Shown here: positions 34,207-43,746 of the stretch, piece by piece | Layout of the letters: each line of letters opens with the position of its first letter | How positions within the stretch are numbered: the first letter of the stretch is position 1 | Origin: GCA-002727735 sp038134525 | Lineage (GTDB): Bacteria > Bacteroidota > Bacteroidia > Flavobacteriales_D > Parvicellaceae | Direction of reading: 5' to 3' | DNA: 64,000 nucleotides | Assembly (NCBI GenBank): GCA_038134525.1 | Contig: JAYPVI010000005.1 | Location: forward strand, 74,464-138,463 | Position numbers and translations under genes: made by a program | The notes under the pieces: generated by a model | The model's database searches: none | What the model was told of the DNA's origin: nothing | The model's input: only the letters and a program-made list of their open reading frames with translations

Positions 34207-35484
34207 TTAATCATATTTACCCTTCCAAATTTGATTAATAGCAACTTTATATGCATTTTCTTTAGGGTTATTTTTAGGTTCATAAAACTGTTGTCCGCTT
34301 AATTTTTCTGGAAGAAACTCTTGTAAATGTAAGGTGTCTATATGGTCATGGCTATATTGGTAATGTTCACCGTATCCCAAATCTTTCATAAGTGATGTAG
34401 GTGCATTTCTTAAATGTATTGGAATGCTTAAATCACCTAATTCCTTTACTTTATCTTGTGCCTTGTTAATTGCGGTGTATGCGCTATTGCTTTTGGGAGA
34501 TAGGGCTAAATAAATGGTGCATTGAGCTAATATAATTCTTCCTTCTGGCCATCCTATTTTTTGAACAGCATCAAAGCAATTATTTGCCATCACTAAAGCA
34601 GTAGGATTGGCAAGGCCTATATCTTCTCCAGCAGATATGATTAATCTTCTAGCTATAAATTTTGGATCTTCATTGCCTTCAACCATTCTAGCAAGCCAAT
34701 AAATAGCAGCATTTGGGTCACTTCCCCTTATGGATTTTATAAAAGCAGAAATGATGTCATAATGTATTTCACCATTTTTATCATAATTGGCTAAATTTTG
34801 CTGCACTATATTTTGCACAAAATCATCATCTATTATGTTGTTTTTTTTATCTAATTGCTGAACACAAAGTTCAAGAGCATTAAGTAATTTTCTTGCGTCT
34901 CCACCTGATATTCTAATTAAGGCATTAGTCTCCTTTATTATTGGTTTTTTTTCATTGATCTGAGTGTCTAATAGTGCTCTATCAATAAATTTTAACAAGT
35001 CTCTTTTTTCATGATTTTGAAGTACAAATATTTGACATCTGGATCTTAGCGCTGGAATTACTTCAAATGATGGGTTTTCAGTAGTTGCACCTATTAATGT
35101 AATTATTCCTTTTTCTACTGCTGCCAAAAGTGCATCTTGCTGTGTTTTGCTAAATCGGTGAATTTCATCAATGAATACAATAGCATTGTTTTGACTAAAT
35201 AGCCCTTGTTTTTTAATTTGATCTATGATTAAGCGAAGATCTTTTACTCCAGAATTTATGGCTGATAATGTATAAAAAGAACGATCTAATTCTGCTGTGA
35301 TGATTTCGGCAAGTGTGGTTTTTCCAACTCCAGGAGGTCCCCAAAAAATCATGGAAGGAATATGTTTGTTCTTAATGGCTTGTCTTATTGGTCCTTTTTC
35401 TCCAACAATATGTTCCTGACCAATAAAATCTTTGAGTTTAATTGGTCTAATTCGTTCTGCTAAAGGGGTTGCTATAGAAGTCAA
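34207..35484 (-). CDS. rarA: Replication-associated recombination protein A, AAA+ ATPase
   Basis: RarA (MgsA) acts at stalled replication forks and is related to clamp-loader ATPases and eukaryotic WRNIP1. Walker A is FWGPPGVGKTTLAE (about residues 48-61), Walker B is AIVFIDEIHRFSKTQQDALL, and sensor 1 is IGATTENPSFE. The C-terminal tetramerisation domain has IKSIRGSDPNAAIYWLARMVEGNEDPKFIARRLII and the family hallmark GWPEGRIILAQC. Length 425 is normal. It heads a run with three envelope-protein genes, an odd pairing that may be only transcriptional read-through. Confidence 0.97.
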   Translation of the reverse strand: MTSIATPLAERIRPIKLKDFIGQEHIVGEKGPIRQAIKNKHIPSMIFWGPPGVGKTTLAEIITAELDRSFYTLSAINSGVKDLRLIIDQIKKQGLFSQNNAIVFIDEIHRFSKTQQDALLAAVEKGIITLIGATTENPSFEVIPALRSRCQIFVLQNHEKRDLLKFIDRALLDTQINEKKPIIKETNALIRISGGDARKLLNALELCVQQLDKKNNIIDDDFVQNIVQQNLANYDKNGEIHYDIISAFIKSIRGSDPNAAIYWLARMVEGNEDPKFIARRLIISAGEDIGLANPTALVMANNCFDAVQKIGWPEGRIILAQCTIYLALSPKSNSAYTAINKAQDKVKELGDLSIPIHLRNAPTSLMKDLGYGEHYQYSHDHIDTLHLQEFLPEKLSGQQFYEPKNNPKENAYKVAINQIWKGKYD

Positions 35485-35594
35485 GATTTTTGTTTTAAAT
35501 ATACTTCAATTTTAAATGTTTACATGTTTAAAACTAAAAGCTATCAATTTAATTTAGTCCATATTTACCTCTTAATTTGAAATAAATTCAATTT

Positions 35595-36953
35595 ATGCAT
35601 TTTCATTTTATTGCCATCGGTGGTAGTGCTATGCACAATTTAGCTATTGCTCTTCATTTAAAAGGAGAGCAAGTAACAGGTTCTGATGATGAGATTTTTG
35701 AACCCTCCAAAAGTCGTCTGGCTAACCATGATTTATTGCCTAAGGATATAGGGTGGGATATTAAAAAAATTAGTTCAAAGATTGATGCTGTAATTTTAGG
35801 AATGCATGCTAGAAAAGATAATCCAGAGCTTATCGCATCTCAAAAACTAGGATTACCAATTTATTCTTATCCAGAATTTATTTATGAGCAAACAAAAGAT
35901 CAATTAAGAATTGTAATTGGTGGTAGCCACGGAAAAACTTCTATTACTAGCATGATTCTTCATGTGTTGTCGAAAAATAACATTGATCATAATTTTATGG
36001 TTGGTGCACAACTTGAAGGTTTTGATTGTATGGTGAAACTTTCAAAAAATGCTAAAATTGCTGTTTTAGAAGGTGATGAATATTTATCATCTCCAATTGA
36101 CAAAAGACCTAAATTCCATTTGTATAACCCCGATATTGCAGTTGTAAGTGGAATAGCCTGGGATCATATAAACGTTTTCCCAACATTTGAAAATTACGTA
36201 GAACAGTTTAGGATTTTTATAAATAAAGTAAATAGTAATGGAACAGTTATCTATTTTGAAGAGGACAAGATTTTGAATAATGTGGTTTTAAATTCTACTT
36301 CAACATCAACAAAAATAGCGTACCGATCATTTCCTAATAAAATTAAAAATGGAATAACTTACATTAAATCCGAAAATGATGAAATTCCACTGGAGATTTT
36401 TGGAGAACATAATCTTCAAAATTTAAATGCTGCTTACCATGTTTGTCTACAGTTAAATATTAAATCTATTGATTTTTTCAATGCTATACGTTCCTTCAAA
36501 GGGGCATCCAAAAGATTGGAATTGGTTAAAAAAAATAAATCAACGGCTATCTACAAAGACTTTGCTCATTCACCATCAAAATTAAAAGCCACTACTTCAG
36601 CACTCAAAAGTCAATATCCAAATAGAAAATTAATTGCTTGCATGGAGTTGCATACATTCAGTAGTTTAAATAAATCTTTTTTGGATCAATACAATGGAAC
36701 CATGAAGGATGCAGATATTGCTTATGTTTATTTCAATAAACAAACTTTAATACACAAAAAACTAGATCATCTTTCTACAGAAGAAGTTGAAAATGCTTTT
36801 GCCGGTAAAAACATTAATGTTTTAAACTCTTCAGATGAAATGGTAGATAATCTCCTGAAAATGGAATGGGATAATCAAAATTTACTTTTAATGAGTAGCG
36901 GTAATTTTGACGGAATTGAGTTTTCTAGCCTTGCAGATAAAATTATTCTGTAA
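35595..36953 (+). CDS. mpl: UDP-MurNAc tripeptide ligase Mpl (murein recycling)
   Basis: Mur-ligase family enzyme that attaches recycled L-Ala-D-Glu-meso-DAP to UDP-MurNAc. The N-terminus HFIAIGGSAMHNLAIALHLKGEQVTGSDDEIFEPSKSRL is the Mpl/MurC type nucleotide-binding fold. The ATP loop is GGSHGKTSITSMILHVL (about 110-126), and the central FAVLEGDEY-like region is VLEGDEYLSSPIDKRPKF, typical of Mpl. In Bacteroidota the gene is often labelled only peptidoglycan synthetase. Length 452 fits. It is divergent from rarA and overlaps the convergent DUF4199-like gene by 11 bp. Confidence 0.9.
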   Translation: MHFHFIAIGGSAMHNLAIALHLKGEQVTGSDDEIFEPSKSRLANHDLLPKDIGWDIKKISSKIDAVILGMHARKDNPELIASQKLGLPIYSYPEFIYEQTKDQLRIVIGGSHGKTSITSMILHVLSKNNIDHNFMVGAQLEGFDCMVKLSKNAKIAVLEGDEYLSSPIDKRPKFHLYNPDIAVVSGIAWDHINVFPTFENYVEQFRIFINKVNSNGTVIYFEEDKILNNVVLNSTSTSTKIAYRSFPNKIKNGITYIKSENDEIPLEIFGEHNLQNLNAAYHVCLQLNIKSIDFFNAIRSFKGASKRLELVKKNKSTAIYKDFAHSPSKLKATTSALKSQYPNRKLIACMELHTFSSLNKSFLDQYNGTMKDADIAYVYFNKQTLIHKKLDHLSTEEVENAFAGKNINVLNSSDEMVDNLLKMEWDNQNLLLMSSGNFDGIEFSSLADKIIL

Positions 36954-37494
36954 TTTTCTTTATATAATAAAAATGAAGTGAGCTAATGATTAATGAAAAC
37001 ACCATGCCGCTTAAGGTGAAAACCATAAGATATAATGGGACTATTTTACCAGGTTTATACATTTCTTCAATATTTTCTTGCTGCATTTCAACTAAATCTT
37101 GGGCTGATTTACCGAAATAATATTCAGGGTCAATTTTTATTTTTTTTTCGGCAAGATTTAATAATTCTTCTTCATTAGTTAAATCGATTAATGCTTCTTT
37201 TTTTTCTGTCAAATAATTTGGATTAATCCATTTGTAGTAAGAGTAAAAGTAACTGCTTATTCCTAGAGAAAATACCAAGCTAATAACAATTCCTTTTTTG
37301 AAGTTAGTTAATCTTGATATTTCCCTATCCTTGACTATAACATAAACAATGAATATTATTAAAACTAGTATATGTATAGGAATAGATAGCTTATTGTAGA
37401 AAGATTCTATTCCTTCAGGAAGTAAATGAGCAATAATATCTATCAAGAATGAGCAGAATATAGCTAACCCGCCTGTCTTAATTAAATTAAGCAT
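36943..37494 (-). CDS. DUF4199-like inner-membrane protein
   Basis: A 183-residue membrane protein with four predicted helices, near residues 5-25, 36-55, 69-88 and 150-175, and a polar loop between the last two. The spacing and the FKKGIVISLVFSLGISSYFYSYYKWINPNY stretch look like the Bacteroidota DUF4199 family. Function is unknown. It starts 8 nt after rho and may share its transcript. It overlaps the end of mpl by 11 bp. Confidence 0.65.
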   Translation of the reverse strand: MLNLIKTGGLAIFCSFLIDIIAHLLPEGIESFYNKLSIPIHILVLIIFIVYVIVKDREISRLTNFKKGIVISLVFSLGISSYFYSYYKWINPNYLTEKKEALIDLTNEEELLNLAEKKIKIDPEYYFGKSAQDLVEMQQENIEEMYKPGKIVPLYLMVFTLSGMVFSLIISSLHFYYIKKITE

Positions 37495-37502
37495 ATAGTT
37501 AA

Positions 37503-39020
37503 TTAGCCGTTCATAGAGACCAAGAACTCTTCGTTAGACTTAGTGACTCTAAGTCTGTCTTTCATGAACTCCATAGCTTCAATTGGGTTCATGTCAGCCA
37601 AATGTTTACGAAGAATCCAAACTCGTTGTAACGTTTCTTTATCCATCAATAAATCTTCACGTCTTGTACCTGAAGTAAGGATATCAATAGCTGGGAAAAT
37701 TCTTCTATTTGAGATTTTTCTATCTAATTGAAGTTCCATGTTTCCTGTACCCTTAAATTCTTCAAAAATGACTTCATCCATTTTTGAACCGGTTTCTGTT
37801 AAAGCTGTGGCTAAAATGGTTAACGAACCTCCATTTTCTATTTTTCTTGCTGCTCCAAAAAATCTCTTTGGTTTATGAAGTGCATTGGCGTCAACTCCGC
37901 CTGTTAGTACTTTACCAGAAGCTGGCATTACAGTGTTGTAAGCTCTAGCTAATCTTGTTATTGAGTCTAGTAGAATACAGACATCGTGACCACATTCAAC
38001 AAGCCTTTTTGCTTTTTGTAATACTATATTAGCCACTTTTACATGTCTTTCGGCTGGTTCGTCAAACGTAGAAGCGATTACTTCAGCTTTAACACTTCTT
38101 TGCATATCAGTTACCTCTTCAGGTCTTTCATCAATTAAGAGAACCATAAGATATGTTTCTGGGTGGTTTTCAGCAATTGCGTTTGCCACATCTTTTAAAA
38201 GCATGGTTTTACCTGTCTTAGGTTGGGCAACAATCATTCCTCTTTGTCCTTTGCCAATAGGTGAAAACAAATCCATAACTCTTGTAGATGTGCTTTCATT
38301 TTTATGACCAGTAAGATTAAATTTTTCAGATGGAAAAAGGGGAGTCAGGTGCTCAAAAGGAACTCTATCTCTAATGAATTCTGGATCTCTACCATTTATT
38401 TTTTCAACTTGAACTAATGGAAAATATCGCTCACCATGTTTAGGCGGCCTAACAACTCCTTTAATGGTGTCACCTGTTTTTAACCCAAAATACTTTACTT
38501 GGGATTGAGAAACATATACGTCATCGGGAGAAGATAAATAATGATAATCGGCAGATCTTAAAAATCCATAACCGTCCTGCATTAGTTCTAAAACGCCTTC
38601 ACTTATAATTATCCCTTCAAAGTCATAGGTATATTCTTCTCTTTTTGGATGATTCTCATTGATTTCTTTTGTTGAGTTTTCTCTTTTGTTTTCATTTCTT
38701 CTTCTAGGTGGATTTTCTTTGTCACCTTCGGAATATCTACTTTGTCTATGGCTATTCTGTTGATTTTTTTCAACTCTTTTTTCATTGGAAGCCATTGAGT
38801 TTTCCCTTGAAGATTTTTGTTTTTCGTTATTTTGAGAAGGTCTTTCTTCTGCAGGTTTAGACTCTAATTCATTATTTTTTGGATTCATAGCCTGTTCATC
38901 AAGAATTTTATATACCAATTCTTGTTTCTTAAACTTGTCAACTTTTTGAATGTCTAGCTGTTCTGCAATTTCTCTCAACTCAGCAACCTTCTTGTTGTTT
39001 AATTTTTCAATATCGTACAT
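37503..39020 (-). CDS. rho: Transcription termination factor Rho with long N-terminal linker
   Basis: Hexameric RNA helicase that ends transcription. Domains: Rho N-terminal helical domain (residues 1-45); a polar, low-complexity, Arg/Asn/Glu-rich insert (about 46-135); cold-shock-like RNA-binding domain (about 136-210) with GVLELMQDGYGFLRSADYHYLSSPDDVYVSQ; and ATPase core with Walker A PKTGKT (267-272), LIDERPEEVTDM and the VLTGGVDANAL Q-loop region. At 505 residues it is longer than the 419 of E. coli because of the insert. A perfect -7 box lies about 75 nt before the ATG, leaving a leader that could serve autoregulation. Confidence 0.97.
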   Translation of the reverse strand: MYDIEKLNNKKVAELREIAEQLDIQKVDKFKKQELVYKILDEQAMNPKNNELESKPAEERPSQNNEKQKSSRENSMASNEKRVEKNQQNSHRQSRYSEGDKENPPRRRNENKRENSTKEINENHPKREEYTYDFEGIIISEGVLELMQDGYGFLRSADYHYLSSPDDVYVSQSQVKYFGLKTGDTIKGVVRPPKHGERYFPLVQVEKINGRDPEFIRDRVPFEHLTPLFPSEKFNLTGHKNESTSTRVMDLFSPIGKGQRGMIVAQPKTGKTMLLKDVANAIAENHPETYLMVLLIDERPEEVTDMQRSVKAEVIASTFDEPAERHVKVANIVLQKAKRLVECGHDVCILLDSITRLARAYNTVMPASGKVLTGGVDANALHKPKRFFGAARKIENGGSLTILATALTETGSKMDEVIFEEFKGTGNMELQLDRKISNRRIFPAIDILTSGTRREDLLMDKETLQRVWILRKHLADMNPIEAMEFMKDRLRVTKSNEEFLVSMNG

Positions 39021-39095
39021 TTAATAAAATGGATTAATTTGTTATGAAAGGATCTATACTTAGTATGAAATGTAAAGAATTGTCGAATGACGTTC

Positions 39096-39103
39096 CAAAT
39101 ATA
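39096..39103 (-). promoter_or_regulatory. -7 promoter element of rho
   Basis: TATATTTG on the minus strand is a perfect TAnnTTTG, 75 nt before the rho ATG. No good -33 TTG is seen at normal spacing. The long AT-rich leader could carry a Rho-dependent autoregulatory site (inference). Confidence 0.4.
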
Positions 39104-39200
39104 ATAAAGTAATTCAGTTATAAAAATTATTTTTTCATTTGACACATCTTTTGGCTAAATGAAATTTCTATTTTTGAATCAAAATCATTTTAAATCACTT

Positions 39201-39773
39201 ATGTTACAGAGAATACAGACCATTTATATCTTCATATTTGCAATACTATTCTTTATATCCCCCTTTTTTACTTTTGTTGAATTTGATGTAAAACAAATAG
39301 TAAATCAGTTAGAAAAAGATTCAAGTTCAGACTTGTTTAATGCATTTATGGAAGATTATCAAAATGATAAGTTGTTTGTGGAGTTGAAGCAGTTGTCACT
39401 TTTACCAAGTGGATTAAAAGGTGATTTAAGCATCTTACCATCTAATTATACCTTTCCAAAATACATAATAATGGGCTATCTAATAGCTGTTTCTTTTTCC
39501 ATATTAATGTTAGTGAATTTCAAAAAAAGAAGTAAGCAATTACGCTTTGGGAAATTACTTTATATAATTGTCTTTATTACTGTAGCTTACATGATAGTGG
39601 AATCCTACAATATGAAAATTTTATTAGAAGAACAGAAAGATATTGAACTCATAAATCAGGTTTATCATATTGGATTTTATCTGTTAATTTCTTCTTTACC
39701 ATTTTTGTTTCTTGCTAATCGTGGTATAAAAAAGGATGATGATCTTATCAAATCTTTAGATAGGTTAAGGTAA
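39201..39773 (+). CDS. DUF4293-type membrane protein
   Basis: A 190-residue membrane protein of unknown function, of the Bacteroidota DUF4293 type. Its N-terminus MLQRIQTIYIFIFAILFFISPFF is the typical opening of the family, so I start at 39201 rather than at 39159; a TATTTTTG box at 39169-39176 lies inside the longer frame and supports this. Four helices are visible (about residues 5-27, 92-108, 120-137 and 160-178), with a periplasmic loop between the first two. It ends one base from the convergent phosphoesterase stop. Confidence 0.75.
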   Translation: MLQRIQTIYIFIFAILFFISPFFTFVEFDVKQIVNQLEKDSSSDLFNAFMEDYQNDKLFVELKQLSLLPSGLKGDLSILPSNYTFPKYIIMGYLIAVSFSILMLVNFKKRSKQLRFGKLLYIIVFITVAYMIVESYNMKILLEEQKDIELINQVYHIGFYLLISSLPFLFLANRGIKKDDDLIKSLDRLR

Positions 39774-39774
39774 A

Positions 39775-40269
39775 TTATCGTTTACTTAACTCTATTACTT
39801 CAAGATTTTGTATTCTTTGTTGTGTTAATTCAAACCTGACTATAGTTCTTATTTTATGGAATCCTTTGTTTCCTGCTGCACCTGGATTTATATACAATAA
39901 TTTATTTTGTTCATCATGCATGATTTTACAAATATGCGAGTGTCCGCATATAAATAAATCGGGTTTGTGTTTTTTTAATTTTTCTCTAATTGACCTATGG
40001 TATGCGTAAGGTTTTCCCCCAATATGCGTCATTAAAACTTTGTTTTTCCCATATAAATTAATGTAATCTTCTTTAAGCTTAGCTCTTATCAAATGGTTAT
40101 CGATATTCCCAAAGACAGCTTTTACACTAGTTATTTCATTAAGTTTATCAATAACTGAAATATCTCCAATGTCACCAGCGTGCCAAATTTCATCACAATG
40201 CTTAAAGTATTTATAGAATTTGTCATCCCAATAACCATGAGTATCTGAAAGCAATCCTATTTTAAACAT
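39775..40269 (-). CDS. YfcE/MJ0936-type metallophosphoesterase
   Basis: Small calcineurin-like phosphoesterase of 164 residues. The metal-binding motifs are in order: LLSDTHGYWD (about 6-15), WHAGDIGD (30-37), VFGNIDNH (52-59), LMTHIGG (82-88) and CGHSHI (109-114). The family hydrolyses phosphodiesters or similar small substrates; the true substrate is unknown. It lies alone between convergent DUF4293 and divergent msrA. Confidence 0.9.
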   Translation of the reverse strand: MFKIGLLSDTHGYWDDKFYKYFKHCDEIWHAGDIGDISVIDKLNEITSVKAVFGNIDNHLIRAKLKEDYINLYGKNKVLMTHIGGKPYAYHRSIREKLKKHKPDLFICGHSHICKIMHDEQNKLLYINPGAAGNKGFHKIRTIVRFELTQQRIQNLEVIELSKR

Positions 40270-40319
40270 AAATTTTTCTACAAATATTTTTTTGATTAAA
40301 ATTCAAGTAACTTTAATCC

Positions 40320-40970
40320 ATGTTGTTTTTAAAAAATTCGCTCGTTGTCTTTTTTTCTACACAGTTGTTGTTTAGCAGCTGTATCAGTGCAACTGAATAT
40401 AATATTAATCCCACAATTATGGATAAAGAATCTCATTTAGATACCATTATTTTTGGTGCAGGATGCTTTTGGTGCGTTGAAGCTGTATTTCAACAACTTG
40501 ATGGAGTTCAGCAAGTTACACCTGGGTACTGTGGTGGTTTTGTTAAAAATCCATCTTATAAAGAAGTTTGTAATGGAACAACTGGTCATGCAGAAGTAGC
40601 AAGAATCATTTTTGATTCTTCTAAAATTTCGTTATCAAAGTTGGTAGAAGTGTTTTTTATGACACACGATCCAACTACCTTAAACCGTCAAGGAAATGAT
40701 ATTGGTACACAATATAGATCTAGTGTATTTTGTTTAACTCATGATCAATATAATTTAGTTCGTTCATTAAATGATAAATTAAAAAAATCTGAAATTTGGC
40801 CGGATCCAATCGTAACGGAAATTGAAATGCTTGACCAATTTTATGAAGCTGAAAAATACCATCATAATTATTACAACAATAACAAAGATCAAGGCTATTG
40901 TCAATATGTTATTCTGCCAAAACTAGAAAAGTTTAAAAAGGTATTTTCCGATGAATTAAAATCGAAATAA
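40320..40970 (+). CDS. msrA: Peptide methionine-S-sulfoxide reductase MsrA, exported lipoprotein
   Basis: Repairs methionine S-sulfoxide in proteins using the catalytic Cys49 in GAGCFWCVEAVFQ. The HHNYYNNNKDQGYC motif of the family is present at the C-terminus with a probable resolving Cys. Unlike cytoplasmic MsrA, it begins with a signal peptide and lipobox LFSSC (Cys21), so it should act in the periplasm or at the outer membrane on oxidised envelope proteins. Length 216 is normal once the leader is removed. No MsrB is fused or adjacent. Confidence 0.95.
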   Translation: MLFLKNSLVVFFSTQLLFSSCISATEYNINPTIMDKESHLDTIIFGAGCFWCVEAVFQQLDGVQQVTPGYCGGFVKNPSYKEVCNGTTGHAEVARIIFDSSKISLSKLVEVFFMTHDPTTLNRQGNDIGTQYRSSVFCLTHDQYNLVRSLNDKLKKSEIWPDPIVTEIEMLDQFYEAEKYHHNYYNNNKDQGYCQYVILPKLEKFKKVFSDELKSK

Positions 40971-40973
40971 GTT

Positions 40974-40981
40974 TATATTTG
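40974..40981 (+). promoter_or_regulatory. -7 promoter element of the arginase-argS unit
   Basis: TATATTTG, a perfect -7 match, directly follows the msrA stop region and lies 19 nt before the arginase ATG. No TTG lies at the normal -33 distance. Confidence 0.4.
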
Positions 40982-41000
40982 ATCTATCGATATTAATTTG

Positions 41001-41960
41001 ATGGGTAAGATAAAACTAATAGAAAATAGATCTGAAATTGGAGCTGGAACGAGAGGTTCTTCATTAGGTTTAGATGCCTTAAAAGTAGCTGATTTTAATC
41101 TAGGCACAAGGTATTTCCAAAAAAACAAAGATGCTTATGTTGTCCAAGATCAAAACGACTCTTTACATAATCCTTCACCATACCTTAAGGCTAAATATAT
41201 TGATCAAATTTTTCAAGTTTGTGAAAACATTTCTCTTCAAGTTAATAATGCATTTCAAAAAAACAGTTTCCCCATTCTACTTTCAGGAGATCATTCTAGT
41301 GCAATTGGAACAATTTCAGGAATAAAAGCAGCTAATCCATCTGCTAGAATAGGGGTAATTTGGATAGATGCTCACGCTGATCTCCATACCCCATTTACTA
41401 CTCCCTCAGGAAATGTTCATGGAATGTCATTGATGGCAGCATTGAATGTTGATAATCAGGAAAGAAGAATTCATGAACTCGATCATGCTACACAACAACA
41501 ATGGGATAAAATCAAAAAAATGGGTAATATTTTTCCTAAGATTATGACCGATGATATCGTATTCATTGGATTGAGATCGTCAGAAGACCCAGAAGATTAC
41601 TTTATCATAGAAAATAATATCAAGAGAATTGGTGTTGAAGAGGTGAGGAGAAGAGGTCATGAAAAGATTTCATCTGAAGTGCTTGATTATTTAGACTCTT
41701 GTGATTTAATCTATGTGTCATTTGATGTAGATAGTTTAGATTGTGATTTAATTTCATATGGTACTGGAACTCCTGTTCCAAATGGACTAACAGAGCAAGA
41801 GGTTGGTGGGCTGATTAATGGGTTTCTTATTTCTCATAAAACAGCCTGCTTTGAAATTGTCGAAATCAATCCTTGCTTAGATAATAAACAAAACAAAATG
41901 GCAGAAACTGCCCTTAGAATATTAGATCGGGCTAGTTCAATTATAGAAAAAAGAGGATAA
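41001..41960 (+). CDS. Arginase-family ureohydrolase
   Basis: Manganese-dependent ureohydrolase, probably arginase (arginine to ornithine and urea). Metal ligands are in LLSGDHSSAIGT, WIDAHADLHTP (DAHAD) and VSFDVDSLDCD; SGNVHGMSLMAAL matches the substrate-contacting loop of arginases. ATG at 41001 is used instead of the TTG one codon before. Its stop overlaps the argS start (TAATG), so arginine breakdown and arginyl-tRNA synthesis are coupled in one message. Agmatinase or formiminoglutamase activity cannot be excluded. Confidence 0.85.
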   Translation: MGKIKLIENRSEIGAGTRGSSLGLDALKVADFNLGTRYFQKNKDAYVVQDQNDSLHNPSPYLKAKYIDQIFQVCENISLQVNNAFQKNSFPILLSGDHSSAIGTISGIKAANPSARIGVIWIDAHADLHTPFTTPSGNVHGMSLMAALNVDNQERRIHELDHATQQQWDKIKKMGNIFPKIMTDDIVFIGLRSSEDPEDYFIIENNIKRIGVEEVRRRGHEKISSEVLDYLDSCDLIYVSFDVDSLDCDLISYGTGTPVPNGLTEQEVGGLINGFLISHKTACFEIVEINPCLDNKQNKMAETALRILDRASSIIEKRG

Positions 41961-43741
41961 TGAATACTGTAGAAGCTGTCTATGCCACCATTAAACAGGA
42001 AGTAACACATCTATATAAAGAACCCGCTTTATTAGAGCGTTTAGTTATTCAAGAAACTAAAAAAGAACACAAGGGAGATATTACACTTATTACTTTCCCA
42101 TTACTTAAATTGAGTAAAAAAAATCCTGTTCAAACGGCTCAAGAAATTGGTGAATTATTAATGGATAAAAACAAGTTTTTTGAATCTTTCAATGTGGTAA
42201 GTGGATTTTTAAATTTAGTACTTAAAAAAGAGGTTTGGATGGGTCAATTAAATTATTTAAATGCCTTAGAATCCCTTGGTAAACCCAATGAAAGTACTGG
42301 AAAATTATACATGGTTGAATATTCCTCTCCCAATACAAACAAACCTCTTCACTTAGGTCATTTAAGAAATATTTTTTTAGGTGATGCAGTTGTTTCGTTA
42401 CTTAAATCTGTTGGGCATAAAGTGATTAAAACACAAATTATTAATGACAGGGGTATACATATTTGTAAGTCGATGGTTGCTTGGCTTCAGTTTGGTAACG
42501 GTGAAACTCCAGAATCTTCAGGTTTGAAAGGTGATCATCTTGTCGGAAAATATTATGTATTATATGATAAAACCTTTAAAAAACAAGTGGCCCTGCTAAT
42601 CTCTTCAGGAATGGATGAGAAGGAGGCACAAAATAGTGCCCAAATATTAAAAGATGCTCAAGAAATGTTGATTAAGTGGGAACAAAACAATCCTGATGTG
42701 ATTTCATTATGGAAAAAAATGAATGGATGGGTTTACGATGGATTTGACACCACATACCAGTCATTGAAAATCAGCTTTGACCATATATACTATGAGTCTA
42801 ATACCTTTAAACTTGGTAAGGAGGTAGTCCAAAGGGGAATTGATAAAAAGATATTTTATCGAAAAGAAGATCAGTCCATTTGGTGTGATTTATCATCATT
42901 TAAGTTGGATGATAAACTACTGATCAGGTCTGATGGCACATCGGTTTACATGACGCAAGATATTGGAACTGCTGTTCAAAGATTTAATGACTATCCCTCA
43001 CTATCAGGAGTGGTTTATACTGTAGGAAATGAGCAAAATCATCATTTTAACGTGTTGTTTAAAATTCTCCAAAAATTAGATTTTGAATGGGCAAAGCATT
43101 GTCACCATCTTTCATATGGTATGGTTGAACTACCTGATGGTAAGATGAAATCAAGAGAAGGTACTGTAGTTGATGCTGATGATTTACTTTCATCTGTCAT
43201 TGAAGAGGCTAAAAAATTAACACTAGAACGGGGTCATTTAGAAGGAATGAATGAGGAAGAGATAAACAATTTGTGTCAGAAAATTGGTTTAGGAGGTCTC
43301 AAATACTTTTTATTAAAGGTAGACCCCAAAAAGAAAATGTCATTCAATCCTATAGAGTCCATAGACTTAAATGGTCATACAGGTCCTTTTATTCAATATG
43401 GATACGCTCGAATTTGCAGTTTATTAGATCGAGTTGATGATTATGATAATTTTGATTATGAAAATGTAGAACTTAGTAATAAGGAATTAGAGGTCATAAA
43501 ATCCATTAACAATTTTGATGAGTCAATTCAACTAGCTGCCAATGAGTTATCACCTGCCGTACTAGCAAATTATTTATTTTCATTGGTTAAAACATATAAT
43601 TCTTTTTATCAAGATTTTCCAATTTTAAAAGAACCAAATTCAGATGTGAAATCTTTCCGTATTAGTTTATCTTCACTTACAGCAAAAGTGCTTAAAACTG
43701 GAATGGGTATTTTAGGCATTGAATTACCTTCTAGAATGTAA
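41960..43741 (+). CDS. argS: Arginyl-tRNA synthetase
   Basis: Class I synthetase charging tRNA-Arg. The HIGH motif is SSPNTNKPLHLGHLRNIF (near residue 124), and the KMSKS region appears as DGKMKSREGT (near 395). The N-terminal additional domain and the C-terminal anticodon-binding DALR domain (about 470-593, with LANYLFSLVKTYNSFYQDFPIL) are both present. Length 593 is standard. Translation is probably coupled to the arginase gene by TAATG. A hydrolase follows 5 nt later. Confidence 0.97.
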   Translation: MNTVEAVYATIKQEVTHLYKEPALLERLVIQETKKEHKGDITLITFPLLKLSKKNPVQTAQEIGELLMDKNKFFESFNVVSGFLNLVLKKEVWMGQLNYLNALESLGKPNESTGKLYMVEYSSPNTNKPLHLGHLRNIFLGDAVVSLLKSVGHKVIKTQIINDRGIHICKSMVAWLQFGNGETPESSGLKGDHLVGKYYVLYDKTFKKQVALLISSGMDEKEAQNSAQILKDAQEMLIKWEQNNPDVISLWKKMNGWVYDGFDTTYQSLKISFDHIYYESNTFKLGKEVVQRGIDKKIFYRKEDQSIWCDLSSFKLDDKLLIRSDGTSVYMTQDIGTAVQRFNDYPSLSGVVYTVGNEQNHHFNVLFKILQKLDFEWAKHCHHLSYGMVELPDGKMKSREGTVVDADDLLSSVIEEAKKLTLERGHLEGMNEEEINNLCQKIGLGGLKYFLLKVDPKKKMSFNPIESIDLNGHTGPFIQYGYARICSLLDRVDDYDNFDYENVELSNKELEVIKSINNFDESIQLAANELSPAVLANYLFSLVKTYNSFYQDFPILKEPNSDVKSFRISLSSLTAKVLKTGMGILGIELPSRM

Positions 43742-43746
43742 GTGAT

